A stretch of DNA of 64,000 nt. Origin: an uncultured Coriobacteriaceae bacterium (GTDB lineage: Bacteria; Actinomycetota; Coriobacteriia; Coriobacteriales; Eggerthellaceae). Under the pieces are notes generated by a model that did not search any database, was not told where the DNA came from, and saw only the letters and a program-made list of their open reading frames with translations. A program made the translations under genes and the position numbers. Below, piece by piece: positions 54,248 through 62,270 of this stretch (position 1 is the first letter of the stretch; each line of letters starts with the position of its first letter). The stretch spans positions 62,001-126,000 of the forward strand of contig CASFII010000007.1 in NCBI GenBank assembly GCA_949294735.1, read 5' to 3'.

Positions 54248-54273
54248 AAAAGCCCAGGTGACCCTGGGCTTTT
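54248..54273. terminator. Bidirectional terminator between hypE and tetR
   Basis: AAAAGCCCAGG pairs with CCTGGGCTTTT around a TGAC loop, with T-rich flank TTTCTATTCT. It serves the convergent hypE and TetR genes. Confidence 0.85.
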
Positions 54274-54313
54274 CTATTCTAGAGCCTTGTTCATTTGAGG
54301 AGTGTTTGTTGCT

Positions 54314-54970
54314 CTACGAAGCTTCACTAGTGTACCACTGAAGGCACATCAGAATGAAGTCTTTCATATCATCTAAAAAGTTTGGTCGCGTTGCTTCGTA
54401 GTCTATTCCAATAACGTCAAGCGCTTGTTTAGCTAAGGGGTTGTTTGTGCATACGCTGCTGATAGAAACGGCATGATGATAAACAGTTTCGAAAAGTCGT
54501 TTGCTTTCTTGTGCGGAAAGCCCCAGGTTCTTAGTCAAGCGGTCTGTAATTCTGCCAATTCCTTCGTAGTACCCGCGTTTGAATTCAACCAAGCAATCTA
54601 AAGAAACGTTTGTTTCAATAATGCGCATAAGTAAGTCGCCGTAATGAAGGTGGCTTCGGTGAGAATTCAGAATTCCAGCCCATACCTGCGCTAAAACCTC
54701 TAAGGAATACCCGCAGTCTTCAGGGTAGGCAGCCAGAAACGCTTCATTGTAGGCGTCACGTTTGTCAGCTGCTAAAGAAAGGAAAATCTCTTCCTTTGTA
54801 GAAACGTATTTGTACAAATTAGCGCGCGACCATCCAAGCTTTTCCGCGATGGTAGTCAGCGTAATTTCATGGTAGGGCTGGGTAGAGAAAAGCTCGTCGG
54901 TAGCAGCCTTAATTTCTGCCATACGTTGTTGTTTCTGTTCGTCACTACGTGCGCGAATAAAGTCCGCCAT
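54314..54970 (-). CDS. TetR family transcriptional regulator
   Basis: This 218-residue regulator has an N-terminal helix-turn-helix (about 18-60; ITLTTIAEKLGWSRANLYKYV with the usual following STKEEIFL) and a helical ligand-binding part. It is divergent from a flavodoxin, aldo-keto reductase and CMD-cupin unit and probably represses it. The C-terminal half shows two tyrosines in YYEGIGR and a VYHHAVS segment, whose ligand is unknown. It probably senses a reactive or electrophilic compound, by analogy only. Confidence 0.9.
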   Translation of the reverse strand: MADFIRARSDEQKQQRMAEIKAATDELFSTQPYHEITLTTIAEKLGWSRANLYKYVSTKEEIFLSLAADKRDAYNEAFLAAYPEDCGYSLEVLAQVWAGILNSHRSHLHYGDLLMRIIETNVSLDCLVEFKRGYYEGIGRITDRLTKNLGLSAQESKRLFETVYHHAVSISSVCTNNPLAKQALDVIGIDYEATRPNFLDDMKDFILMCLQWYTSEAS

Positions 54971-55061
54971 AGATACCTCGATTTAAAATTCTCTTATATA
55001 TGCAAAACACATTATAGCGTATCTAATTAAAAAGATAATTATTAAAACGTCGTGAATTCTA

Positions 55062-55090
55062 TTTACAAGTGACGTTACGTTATTTATTAT
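55062..55090 (+). promoter_or_regulatory. Promoter of the flavodoxin unit
   Basis: TTTACA (55062-55067) and TATTAT (55085-55090) are 17 bases apart. AACGTC (55046-55051) and GACGTT (55071-55076) form an inverted pair whose right arm lies in the spacer. This would be a fitting operator for the divergent TetR protein. Confidence 0.6.
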
Positions 55091-55130
55091 TCGGGTATAC
55101 CACATAAATGAGAGAGAAAGAAGGATTGCA

Positions 55131-55598
55131 ATGAGTAAGACATTAGTTACCTATTTTTCTGCGACAGGAACTACAGCACACGTTGCTCAGCAAATTGCCG
55201 AAGCGGTTCACGGGGACTTGTATGAAATTGCTCCGAAAACACCTTACAGTGCGGCAGATCTTAATTGGCATGACAAGCAAAGTCGCAGCTCGGTTGAAAT
55301 GAGGGATGAATCTTGCCGTCCCGAAATAAAAGACAGCAAGCTTAACTTAGAGGGCTATGACACCATTTTTGTAGGGTTTCCTATCTGGTGGTATGTGGAG
55401 CCACGAATTATTGACACCTTCCTTGAGGCGCATGATTTTGCTGGTAAAACGCTTATTCCGTTTGCCACTTCTGGAGGGAGCGGCTTCGGCGCTTCTGAAG
55501 CGCGCATGAAGTCCCTAACACCAGGTTCCACCTGGAAGCCAGGCAAGCTACTGAATGGAGGCAACGTCGCCTCCTGGGCTCAAAAAGTGATTAATTAG
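55131..55598 (+). CDS. Flavodoxin
   Basis: This 155-residue protein is an FMN-binding flavodoxin, probably an electron carrier. The phosphate loop is TYFSATGTTAHVA (7-19), and the flavin contacts are in FVGFPIWWYVEP (about 83-94) and ATSGGSGFG. The N-terminus lacks any signal. AAGGAT precedes the ATG. It is the first gene of a TetR-linked unit whose next genes are a reductase and a CMD-cupin protein. Confidence 0.92.
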   Translation: MSKTLVTYFSATGTTAHVAQQIAEAVHGDLYEIAPKTPYSAADLNWHDKQSRSSVEMRDESCRPEIKDSKLNLEGYDTIFVGFPIWWYVEPRIIDTFLEAHDFAGKTLIPFATSGGSGFGASEARMKSLTPGSTWKPGKLLNGGNVASWAQKVIN

Positions 55599-55692
55599 GT
55601 GAAGCACTTCCTTTCACGCTGACCACTACAAACGCCGCGTTAAATCAGCATTAACGGCAACGCTAAAGAGACACTATTAAGGGAGACAACTA

Positions 55693-56709
55693 ATGCAATA
55701 CGCAAAGCTAGGCCATTCAAATATAGAGGTGTCGCGCATCTGCTTGGGCGGCATGAGTTTCGGCAAGCCCTCAGAAGATTTTCATTTGTGGACTTTGGAC
55801 GAGGAGGGCACCCAAGCAGTGATCAAGGAAGCGTTTGACCTGGGGATTAACTTTATTGACACGGCAAACTGCTATGCTCATGGCACCAGTGAAGAATATA
55901 TTGGCAAAGCTCTTCGCGAATTAGGTATTCCTCGTGACCAGGTTGTGCTGGCAAGCAAAGTTTATTTTAACGACGGTCATCTTTCACGCGAGGCTATCAA
56001 TCGTGAAATTGAAGGCACCTTAACCCGCCTAGGAACTGACTACTTAGATTTGTATATCATTCATCGTTTTGATTACACAACTCCAATCGAAGAAACCATG
56101 GAAGCGCTTGATGCCTTGGTGCGAGCAGGAAAGGTTCGTGCATTGGGGGCAAGCGCCATGTATGCCTATCAGCTTCACAATATGCAGATTGTGGCAGAAC
56201 AAAATGGTTGGACGAAATTCACCAGCATGCAGGGCCACTACAATCTGTTGTATCGCGAAGACGAACGAGAAATGATTCCTGTATGCAGGCAGTTTGATAT
56301 GGCGTTGACACCTTACAGTCCTTTGGCTTCGGGGCATTTGTGCCGCCCCACCTGGGATTCTGACTCTAAGCGCGGTACTACAGATGTGATAATGCGCAAC
56401 AAGTATGACTCGGACAAAGAAAAAGACATGCCCATCATTTTGCGCGTCGCTGAAGTGGCAAAGAATCATGATGTCACCATGTCTGAGGTTGCTTTAGCTT
56501 GGCATTGGGCACGCGGCATAGAGGCTCCCATTGTGGGTTGTTCCAAGCCTGAGCGCGTGCAGAGTGCCGTTGCGGCAATGGATGTGAAATTAACTTCAGA
56601 GGAATTGGAATACCTGGAAGAACCCTACGTGGCACATGAGTTGGTTGGTCCGCAAGCTCGTCCTGGCGAAAAGCCTTTAGCGGGTACCACCAATCCGCTT
56701 TCGAAATAA
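55693..56709 (+). CDS. Aldo/keto reductase
   Basis: This 338-residue TIM-barrel enzyme reduces aldehydes or ketones with NADPH. The catalytic tetrad is present: D in FIDTANCYAHG with its Tyr, K in LASKVYF and H in YIIHRFD. The closing GCSKPERVQSA is the cofactor-binding segment. It resembles the YajO/Tas subgroup. AAGGGAGAC lies before the ATG. It is cotranscribed with the flavodoxin gene, so it may help detoxify carbonyls. Confidence 0.92.
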   Translation: MQYAKLGHSNIEVSRICLGGMSFGKPSEDFHLWTLDEEGTQAVIKEAFDLGINFIDTANCYAHGTSEEYIGKALRELGIPRDQVVLASKVYFNDGHLSREAINREIEGTLTRLGTDYLDLYIIHRFDYTTPIEETMEALDALVRAGKVRALGASAMYAYQLHNMQIVAEQNGWTKFTSMQGHYNLLYREDEREMIPVCRQFDMALTPYSPLASGHLCRPTWDSDSKRGTTDVIMRNKYDSDKEKDMPIILRVAEVAKNHDVTMSEVALAWHWARGIEAPIVGCSKPERVQSAVAAMDVKLTSEELEYLEEPYVAHELVGPQARPGEKPLAGTTNPLSK

Positions 56710-56746
56710 CGCATTATTCAACAGCAACGTATGAAAAGAGGTAGTG

Positions 56747-57553
56747 ATGGCTGTAAAACAAACCGCTGGCCGCGATCAGCTCGGTACATTTGCTCCCAAG
56801 TTTGCAGAGCTTAATGACGACGTGTTGTTTGGTGAAGTATGGAATCGCGAAGATAAGCTTTCCTTGAAGATGCGCTCCATCGTAACCATTGTGACGCTGG
56901 TTGCAAAAGGACTGGTGGATAGCTCTTTTGAATACCATATGGCAACGGCGAAACAAAACGGTGTCACCCGCGAAGAAATGGCAGAAATTTTAACGCATGA
57001 AGCGTTTTACGCCGGCTGGCCAAACGCATGGGCGGCATTTCGTGTGGCAGTAAAGGTGTATGCCGAAGACGAAGACGAAAACTCCGCCAAAACCAAGGGC
57101 GCTGCAGGAAATGCGTCTTCGGGTAATTGTGAAACCGACTTTGTTCCCATGTTTGGTATGGGAGATCCCAATGAGGCTTATGCTCAGTACTTCGTAGGCA
57201 ACTCTTATTTGAAGCCTCTTACCAGCCCAGCTGCATGTGGTTTGGGTATCTCGAATGTGGTGTTTGAGCCAGGCTGTCGTAATAACTGGCACATTCATCA
57301 TGCTGCACAAGGCGGTGGACAGATTCTGCTGTGTACCGATGGTGTTGGCTGGTATCAGGAATGGGGTAAACCTGCGCAAAAGCTTATGCCAGGTACTGTT
57401 GTGGTAATTCCCGCAGGTGTGAAACATTGGCACGGCGCAGATTCACACAGCTGGTTTGCACACATTGCTTTTGAAGCTCCAGGTACCGAAACTTCAAACG
57501 AATGGCTGGAGCCAGTAGACAACGAAGCCTACGCAGCTGCAATTGCCGAATAG
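56747..57553 (+). CDS. Carboxymuconolactone-decarboxylase-like/cupin fusion protein
   Basis: This 268-residue protein fuses an N-terminal CMD-like domain (about 15-110) and a C-terminal cupin domain (about 150-255). The CMD part has LSLKMRSIVTIVTLVAKG and the EILTHEAFYAGWPNAWAAF stretch but lacks the CxxxH motif of AhpD peroxidase-type members, so it is not a thiol peroxidase. The cupin part has metal-ligand spacing HIHHAAQGGGQILL with a later KHWHGAD. Such fusions occur with aldo-keto reductases and flavodoxins. The ATG at 56747 follows AAGAGGT. Confidence 0.88.
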   Translation: MAVKQTAGRDQLGTFAPKFAELNDDVLFGEVWNREDKLSLKMRSIVTIVTLVAKGLVDSSFEYHMATAKQNGVTREEMAEILTHEAFYAGWPNAWAAFRVAVKVYAEDEDENSAKTKGAAGNASSGNCETDFVPMFGMGDPNEAYAQYFVGNSYLKPLTSPAACGLGISNVVFEPGCRNNWHIHHAAQGGGQILLCTDGVGWYQEWGKPAQKLMPGTVVVIPAGVKHWHGADSHSWFAHIAFEAPGTETSNEWLEPVDNEAYAAAIAE

Positions 57554-57554
57554 A

Positions 57555-57572
57555 CACACGTCCCCTTGGGTT
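57555..57572. repeat. Fragment of the dispersed hairpin repeat
   Basis: CACACGTCCCCTTGGGTT is the right half of the dispersed unit; the AACCCAA arm is missing. It begins directly behind the stop of the CMD-cupin gene. Confidence 0.6.
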
Positions 57573-57609
57573 TCATTGGCTCGAATTGTGGAGATTTCAT
57601 TTTGGTGAT

Positions 57610-57654
57610 GGGGGGGGGGTGATTCCTCAATTTACGGGCAAGTATTGCTATACT
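57610..57654 (+). promoter_or_regulatory. G10 tract and extended -10 promoter of the PH-domain genes
   Basis: Ten consecutive G residues (57610-57619) lie 29 bases before an extended -10 element, TGCTATACT (57646-57654). The expected -35 position (57626-57631) is poor. A homopolymer next to a promoter can change length during replication and so switch expression; that is an inference, and sequence error at the tract is also possible. Confidence 0.5.
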
Positions 57655-57682
57655 TGAACAGGCCTCAAGAAAAGGAGTACCT

Positions 57683-58177
57683 GTGAAAGAATTGCCAAAA
57701 AACCAACTAGACCCTCGTATCAAAAATGTTTGGCGAATCAGCGACTTTATCTGGATAACCATCCTGTACGCATGCTGCGTAGTTGCCTTTCCTCTTATTG
57801 CTTTGTTTTCTCCTGCAGATGCTTGGTGGGCATGGACTGTTGCCCTTATTATGACGGGCATCTGGTTGCTCATGATTATCATTTGGCTGGTAATTTTGCC
57901 GCCTATTCGTTATGCGCGCTGGCGCTATGAAATGAGTGACGACTTTCTTGACATCGCTCGAGGCATCATTTGGCGCAAGCGCTTTATCATCCCATTTATT
58001 CGCGTGCAAAATACTGACACCAAACAAGGTCCTGTTTTGCGTGCTTTTGGTCTTTCCAGCGTAACGGTTTCTACTGCGGCTGGTGAACACGAAATTCCTG
58101 GTGTTGCAGCTGAAGAGGCAGAACAGCTGCGTGACCGAGCAGCTGAACTTGCTCGTATTGCTCAGGAGGACGTGTAA
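57683..58177 (+). CDS. bPH2 (YdbS-like) membrane protein
   Basis: This 164-residue protein has two N-terminal membrane helices (about 28-75) and a bacterial PH-like domain (about 75-155) with DDFLDIARGIIWRKRFIIPF and RVQNTDTKQGPVLRAFGLSSV, as in the YdbS half of the YdbS/YdbT pair. Such pairs protect some Firmicutes against bacteriocins. It starts at a GTG with AAGGAG five bases upstream, directly joined to the large PH protein that follows. Confidence 0.88.
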   Translation: MKELPKNQLDPRIKNVWRISDFIWITILYACCVVAFPLIALFSPADAWWAWTVALIMTGIWLLMIIIWLVILPPIRYARWRYEMSDDFLDIARGIIWRKRFIIPFIRVQNTDTKQGPVLRAFGLSSVTVSTAAGEHEIPGVAAEEAEQLRDRAAELARIAQEDV

Positions 58178-60574
58178 ATGGAAAACCAAGTTCCAGTTCC
58201 TCCGCAGCCGCAGCAGCCGCAAGATTCTGATTCGCGGCCACCTGTTCCTCCGCAATATAACCAGTACTATCAGTCTCAACCTGTGCAAGGACAACCGTGG
58301 TTTTCTCAGCAGGGTAGCCAGCCGGCTGCCCCTCAGCAGGGAACACCCGTCCAACCTGTGTCTCCACAGCCACAGCAGGGTGCACCTGTACAGCCCGTGG
58401 TGCCTCAGTATCAACAAGGCGTACCTATGCAGCCTGCTATGCAACAGTCTCAGCAGCAATGGGGTCAGCAGCCTGTATGCCAAGTTCCACCTACGCCGCA
58501 GCCGATGCCCATACAACAACCTGCACCTATGCCGCAACCTGTGCAAGGGCAACTAGCTCCTATGCCTCAGCCGATGCCTGTACAGCAGCCTATGCCTCAA
58601 CCTGCACCATTGCAACAACCTCTTCCGCGGGCAATACCTACGCCTCTAACAGGCCCTGAGCGACATAAAGTGCACCATAGCTATATTTGGCTGGGTAGCC
58701 TGCAGCTTGTATTCGCAATGTTTGTTGCCGTCGTGGTAAGTTCAATGAGCATATTCTCCGAATTGAACTTTTCTTCTTCGGGGGGCGGGGAAGGTTTTGT
58801 TGCGCTGCTGTCTATCGGTGGTCTTGCTTTAGTTTTGCTTATTACAGCAGTTGCTTCGTTTTTGTGGCAGTGGCTTTCCTACAAGCATCTCTGGTATGAA
58901 TTTGGGGATGAAGAATTCAACCTTTATTCAGGTATCTTAAACAAAAAGCGCGTGCACGTGCCGTACCGACGTATCCAGTCGGTCGACCAGCGTTCCACGC
59001 TTTTGCAGCGTATTTTTGGCGTCTGTACCGTCAACATCGATACGGCTGGTGGTGCTCAGAACAGGGCAGTGCGCGTTCCCTATATCCAAAAGTCACAGGC
59101 AGAAATCCTGCGTGCGGAAGTATTTACCCGTAAGCAGTTTATTGAATCTGGCGCCGATCCTAAGACGTTTCCTGGTATTGCCGCGCTTGGTGCGTTTTCA
59201 CAAACAGGAATTCCACAGGCAGGGATGCCCATACCGCAACCTGGAGCTGCTGCCTCCCAAGGTCAGCCTCAAGCGTACCAGCAGGCATCGTTCCCTGGTC
59301 AGCCGCAAACGCCCGGACAACCTCAGGCATCAGGCAACATTCTGGATGCTCCTGCAGAGGTGTGGCAGGACGTGCGCGGTATCTTCGGTGGCATGGAAGT
59401 AAACACGGGCAAGGTTACCTACGAACATGGTCTTTCCAATAAGGAACTTATTTTTACTGGTCTTTCAAACAACACCATGTTTATTCTTTTGGTTTTGGGT
59501 CTTATTGGTCTTATCAGCCAGTTCTTTACGTATCTTGCACCGCTCTTCTTCGGCTCAGAAGAGCAAGCTTATGACAGCTTAGTAGCAACCGCAGTAGCTG
59601 TGACGGGAGGCAACATTATTGCCATTGTCGCAGGTGGTCTTCTGGCAGCATTTGCTGTTTTGTGGGTGATGTCTGCAGTTGCTTCGTGTTTAGCGTATGG
59701 CGGGTTTAAGGCACGCCGCCGCGGCACCAGGATCGAAGTAGAACGAGGTCTTTTGCAGCATACGTTCCAAGGCGTAGACGTTGACCGCGTGCAGTCTGTC
59801 ATCATCAAGCAAAGTTTCATTCGTCGCATGATTGGCTACTGCGAACTTTCGCTTGGCAAAATTGACGCAATGGTTTCTGATTCTTCAGATAACCAGCAGA
59901 GCTCGTCTTTGTCTACGGGTAGGGTAGTAATTCATCCCTTCGTAAAGGTAAATCGTGTTCCCGAAATTCTGGAAGGTCTTATTCCTGAATTTTCTGAAGT
60001 TCCTCAGGGCGAAGAAGTGAAAAAGGTTGCGCCCGTTGCCTTGAGACGCGCCATTATTCGTCGCAGCATTTGGCAGGGAAACGGTTTTTGGCTGGCTATT
60101 ATTACTACTACGCTTTTCTGGGGAATCTTTAAGATTATCTTCACCGAAGAGGGTGCGGCAGGCGTGAGCGCTTCTTCAGGTTTGACTTTGGAGGGGGCTA
60201 CCTCTGCGGAAAGCATAATGTTTATGGTGGACATGTTCGCACTTAGCTTGTACGCCATCAGTGTGCTGCTGTTTGTTTTGGATATTATCGGCGCTGTTTT
60301 GTGGTTCAAGGGTTCAAGTTTTGGCTACAACCGCAAGTTTATGCAGATTTCAAACGGTGGATTTTCGCGGACTTCCGTTACCTTCCCGCGTCAGAAGATT
60401 CAGTTTGGCTACACCAAAACAAACCCGTTCCAACGTCTTGCTAAGACAGCGACGGTGTTCGCTCGCAGCGCAGCGGGCTTAGGCGGCACTACGGCGTATC
60501 TTATTGACGTCACCGAAGACGATGCGGCCTTATGGCTTGAATGGCTGAAGCCGCGAAGGGCGAAGAACTCCTAA
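58178..60574 (+). CDS. YdbT-like PH-domain membrane protein with a Pro/Gln-rich N-terminus
   Basis: This 798-residue protein starts with about 150 residues rich in Pro, Gln and Met, then has several membrane helices and three bPH2-type domains: near 245-320 (YSGILNKKRVHVPYRRIQSV), near 505-600 (VERGLLQHTFQGVDVDRVQSV) and near 715-790 (NGGFSRTSVTFPRQKIQ). A second Gln/Pro-rich linker lies near 350-385. The ATG adjoins the TAA of the preceding YdbS-like gene, so the two are translationally coupled. The role is probably envelope protection. Confidence 0.88.
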   Translation: MENQVPVPPQPQQPQDSDSRPPVPPQYNQYYQSQPVQGQPWFSQQGSQPAAPQQGTPVQPVSPQPQQGAPVQPVVPQYQQGVPMQPAMQQSQQQWGQQPVCQVPPTPQPMPIQQPAPMPQPVQGQLAPMPQPMPVQQPMPQPAPLQQPLPRAIPTPLTGPERHKVHHSYIWLGSLQLVFAMFVAVVVSSMSIFSELNFSSSGGGEGFVALLSIGGLALVLLITAVASFLWQWLSYKHLWYEFGDEEFNLYSGILNKKRVHVPYRRIQSVDQRSTLLQRIFGVCTVNIDTAGGAQNRAVRVPYIQKSQAEILRAEVFTRKQFIESGADPKTFPGIAALGAFSQTGIPQAGMPIPQPGAAASQGQPQAYQQASFPGQPQTPGQPQASGNILDAPAEVWQDVRGIFGGMEVNTGKVTYEHGLSNKELIFTGLSNNTMFILLVLGLIGLISQFFTYLAPLFFGSEEQAYDSLVATAVAVTGGNIIAIVAGGLLAAFAVLWVMSAVASCLAYGGFKARRRGTRIEVERGLLQHTFQGVDVDRVQSVIIKQSFIRRMIGYCELSLGKIDAMVSDSSDNQQSSSLSTGRVVIHPFVKVNRVPEILEGLIPEFSEVPQGEEVKKVAPVALRRAIIRRSIWQGNGFWLAIITTTLFWGIFKIIFTEEGAAGVSASSGLTLEGATSAESIMFMVDMFALSLYAISVLLFVLDIIGAVLWFKGSSFGYNRKFMQISNGGFSRTSVTFPRQKIQFGYTKTNPFQRLAKTATVFARSAAGLGGTTAYLIDVTEDDAALWLEWLKPRRAKNS

Positions 60575-60664
60575 GAAGTTTTAAGAACTCTTAAAAGTTT
60601 TTGGCGGGCTGCCTTAAGTATGCCTCAGGCTACTTCGTGGATAAAAATATGCTAAAGTTATGTC

Positions 60665-61348
60665 ATGAGCAGTGAGGCACTTAACATGACAGCAACCGCA
60701 AAAAGCGAAAAGCCCAACGTACACGAATATCGTTTAGGCGAAGAAATTGCCAATTCTATTACGCACGGCATTGGCGCGCTGCTGGCTATTGCTGCTATTC
60801 CTATTTTGGTAGTTAAAGCGGTGCATGATGGCGGCGGAGTTTTCCTGTTTGCTGCCTTGGTGTACACCATCACCATGCTGGTGGAATACACCATGTCTAC
60901 GCTATATCACGCTATTGCTGCCGAAAAGGCAAAACGTGTTTTCAAGGTGCTTGACCACAGCTGCATTTATCTTTTTATCGCAGGTTCATATACTCCGTTT
61001 TGCCTGATTACTTTGGCTGAATCGGGCGGTATGTGGCTGTGCATTTTCGTGTGGGTAGTGGCACTTGCTGGTGTTGCGTGCGAAGCGTTCTGGGTATTTA
61101 GGCCGCGCTGGGTTGCTGCTGTGCTCTACCTATTGTTGGGCTGGAGCGTGGTGTGGTTTATTCCGCCTTTAGTGGCGGCCCTTCCCTCAACAGGGCTTTG
61201 GCTTTTGTTGGCTGGCGGTATCTGCTATTCAGCAGGCTGCATCTTCTATGTATTGAAAAAAATTCCCTACATGCATTCCATCTTTCATGTATGGGTTTTA
61301 GCGGGCAGTATTTTGCAGTTCTTGGCAATTGCCCTGTTTGTTATCTAG
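60665..61348 (+). CDS. Hemolysin III/PAQR family membrane protein
   Basis: This 227-residue protein with seven membrane helices belongs to the hemolysin III (YqfA, PAQR-related) family. The family motif EEIANSITHGIGALL is near the start, and the second conserved stretch is TMSTLYHAIAAEKAKRVFKVLDHSCIYLFIAGSYTPF. The last helix carries HSIFHVWVLAGS. The histidines form a likely metal site. The ATG at 60665 is kept, but the ATG at 60686, with GAGG upstream, is an alternative. A TATGCT -10 lies at about 60650. Confidence 0.88.
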   Translation: MSSEALNMTATAKSEKPNVHEYRLGEEIANSITHGIGALLAIAAIPILVVKAVHDGGGVFLFAALVYTITMLVEYTMSTLYHAIAAEKAKRVFKVLDHSCIYLFIAGSYTPFCLITLAESGGMWLCIFVWVVALAGVACEAFWVFRPRWVAAVLYLLLGWSVVWFIPPLVAALPSTGLWLLLAGGICYSAGCIFYVLKKIPYMHSIFHVWVLAGSILQFLAIALFVI

Positions 61349-61373
61349 GCACAAAGGAGTGTGACCAGGTTTA

Positions 61374-62255
61374 ATGGACGTTTGGATATGCGCTGTACTT
61401 ATTGTAGTGGCAATTCTTGTCACGGCTTTTATCACCTTGGCTGCAGCAGCTCCGCAGGTTCTAGCGCAGAAATTCCATCTGAAGTTCTTCGAAAAAGAAG
61501 AAAACGTTTCTGAAGAAGAAATCAAAGATATGGTCGCCGACAATGACGAATTGCTCGACGACGAAAAGCGCATGATTCATGAAATCATCGATTTGGGTGA
61601 CATGAGCGTGCACGAAATCATGACGCCACGCGTGGATATGATTTTGGTAGAAGACACCGAAACGGTACGTGCTGCAGTGGATCGTATGCATGGTACTGGC
61701 TATTCGCGCTTGCCTGTGTATCACGAAGACCCCGACAACGTGGTGGGTATTGCCTACTTCAAAGACTTAGTGGGGCCGCTTTTGAACGGGCAAGAAAATG
61801 AAGAAGTGGGCTCCTATGCCTACGAACCGCTGTTTGTTCCTGAAACAAAAGACGTGTTCCCGCTGCTTTCAGAAATGCAAACAAATCGGCAACAAATGGC
61901 CATTGTTGTTGACGAATATGGTGGAACCGATGGTTTAATTACGGTCGAAGACATCGTTGAAGAAATCGTTGGCGAAATCATCGATGAAACCGACATGGAA
62001 AGTCGTTTCTGGGTTCAGCTAGATGAAAACACATGGCGTGTGGATGGGCGCCTGCCCGTAAAAGACGCTATGGAACTGGGCTTCCCCGTAGAGGAATCAG
62101 ACGACTACGAAACCATAGCTGGTTGGTTAATTGATAAAGCCGACGAAGTGCCGGCACCTGGAGACGAATTCAAAGTGCAAGAGTTCGTGTTCAAGGTAGA
62201 AAAAATGCGTCGTAGCCGTATTTCCGGCATTAAGGTGGTTAAAACTCAGGAATAA
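61374..62255 (+). CDS. CorC/HlyC-type CBS-domain protein with one membrane helix
   Basis: This 293-residue protein has one N-terminal helix (about 4-26), a helical linker with EENVSEEEIKDMVADNDELLDDEKRMI, a CBS domain pair (about 80-205; VHEIMTPRVDMI and VVDEYGGTDGLITVEDIVEEIVG) and a CorC/HlyC transporter-associated domain (210-290). Relatives of this type usually carry a full DUF21 (CNNM) domain of three helices; here it is reduced to one. Its role is in magnesium or cobalt export or regulation, by family. It lies after the PAQR gene by 25 bases. Confidence 0.88.
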   Translation: MDVWICAVLIVVAILVTAFITLAAAAPQVLAQKFHLKFFEKEENVSEEEIKDMVADNDELLDDEKRMIHEIIDLGDMSVHEIMTPRVDMILVEDTETVRAAVDRMHGTGYSRLPVYHEDPDNVVGIAYFKDLVGPLLNGQENEEVGSYAYEPLFVPETKDVFPLLSEMQTNRQQMAIVVDEYGGTDGLITVEDIVEEIVGEIIDETDMESRFWVQLDENTWRVDGRLPVKDAMELGFPVEESDDYETIAGWLIDKADEVPAPGDEFKVQEFVFKVEKMRRSRISGIKVVKTQE

Positions 62256-62270
62256 GGTAAGGCTTACGTC

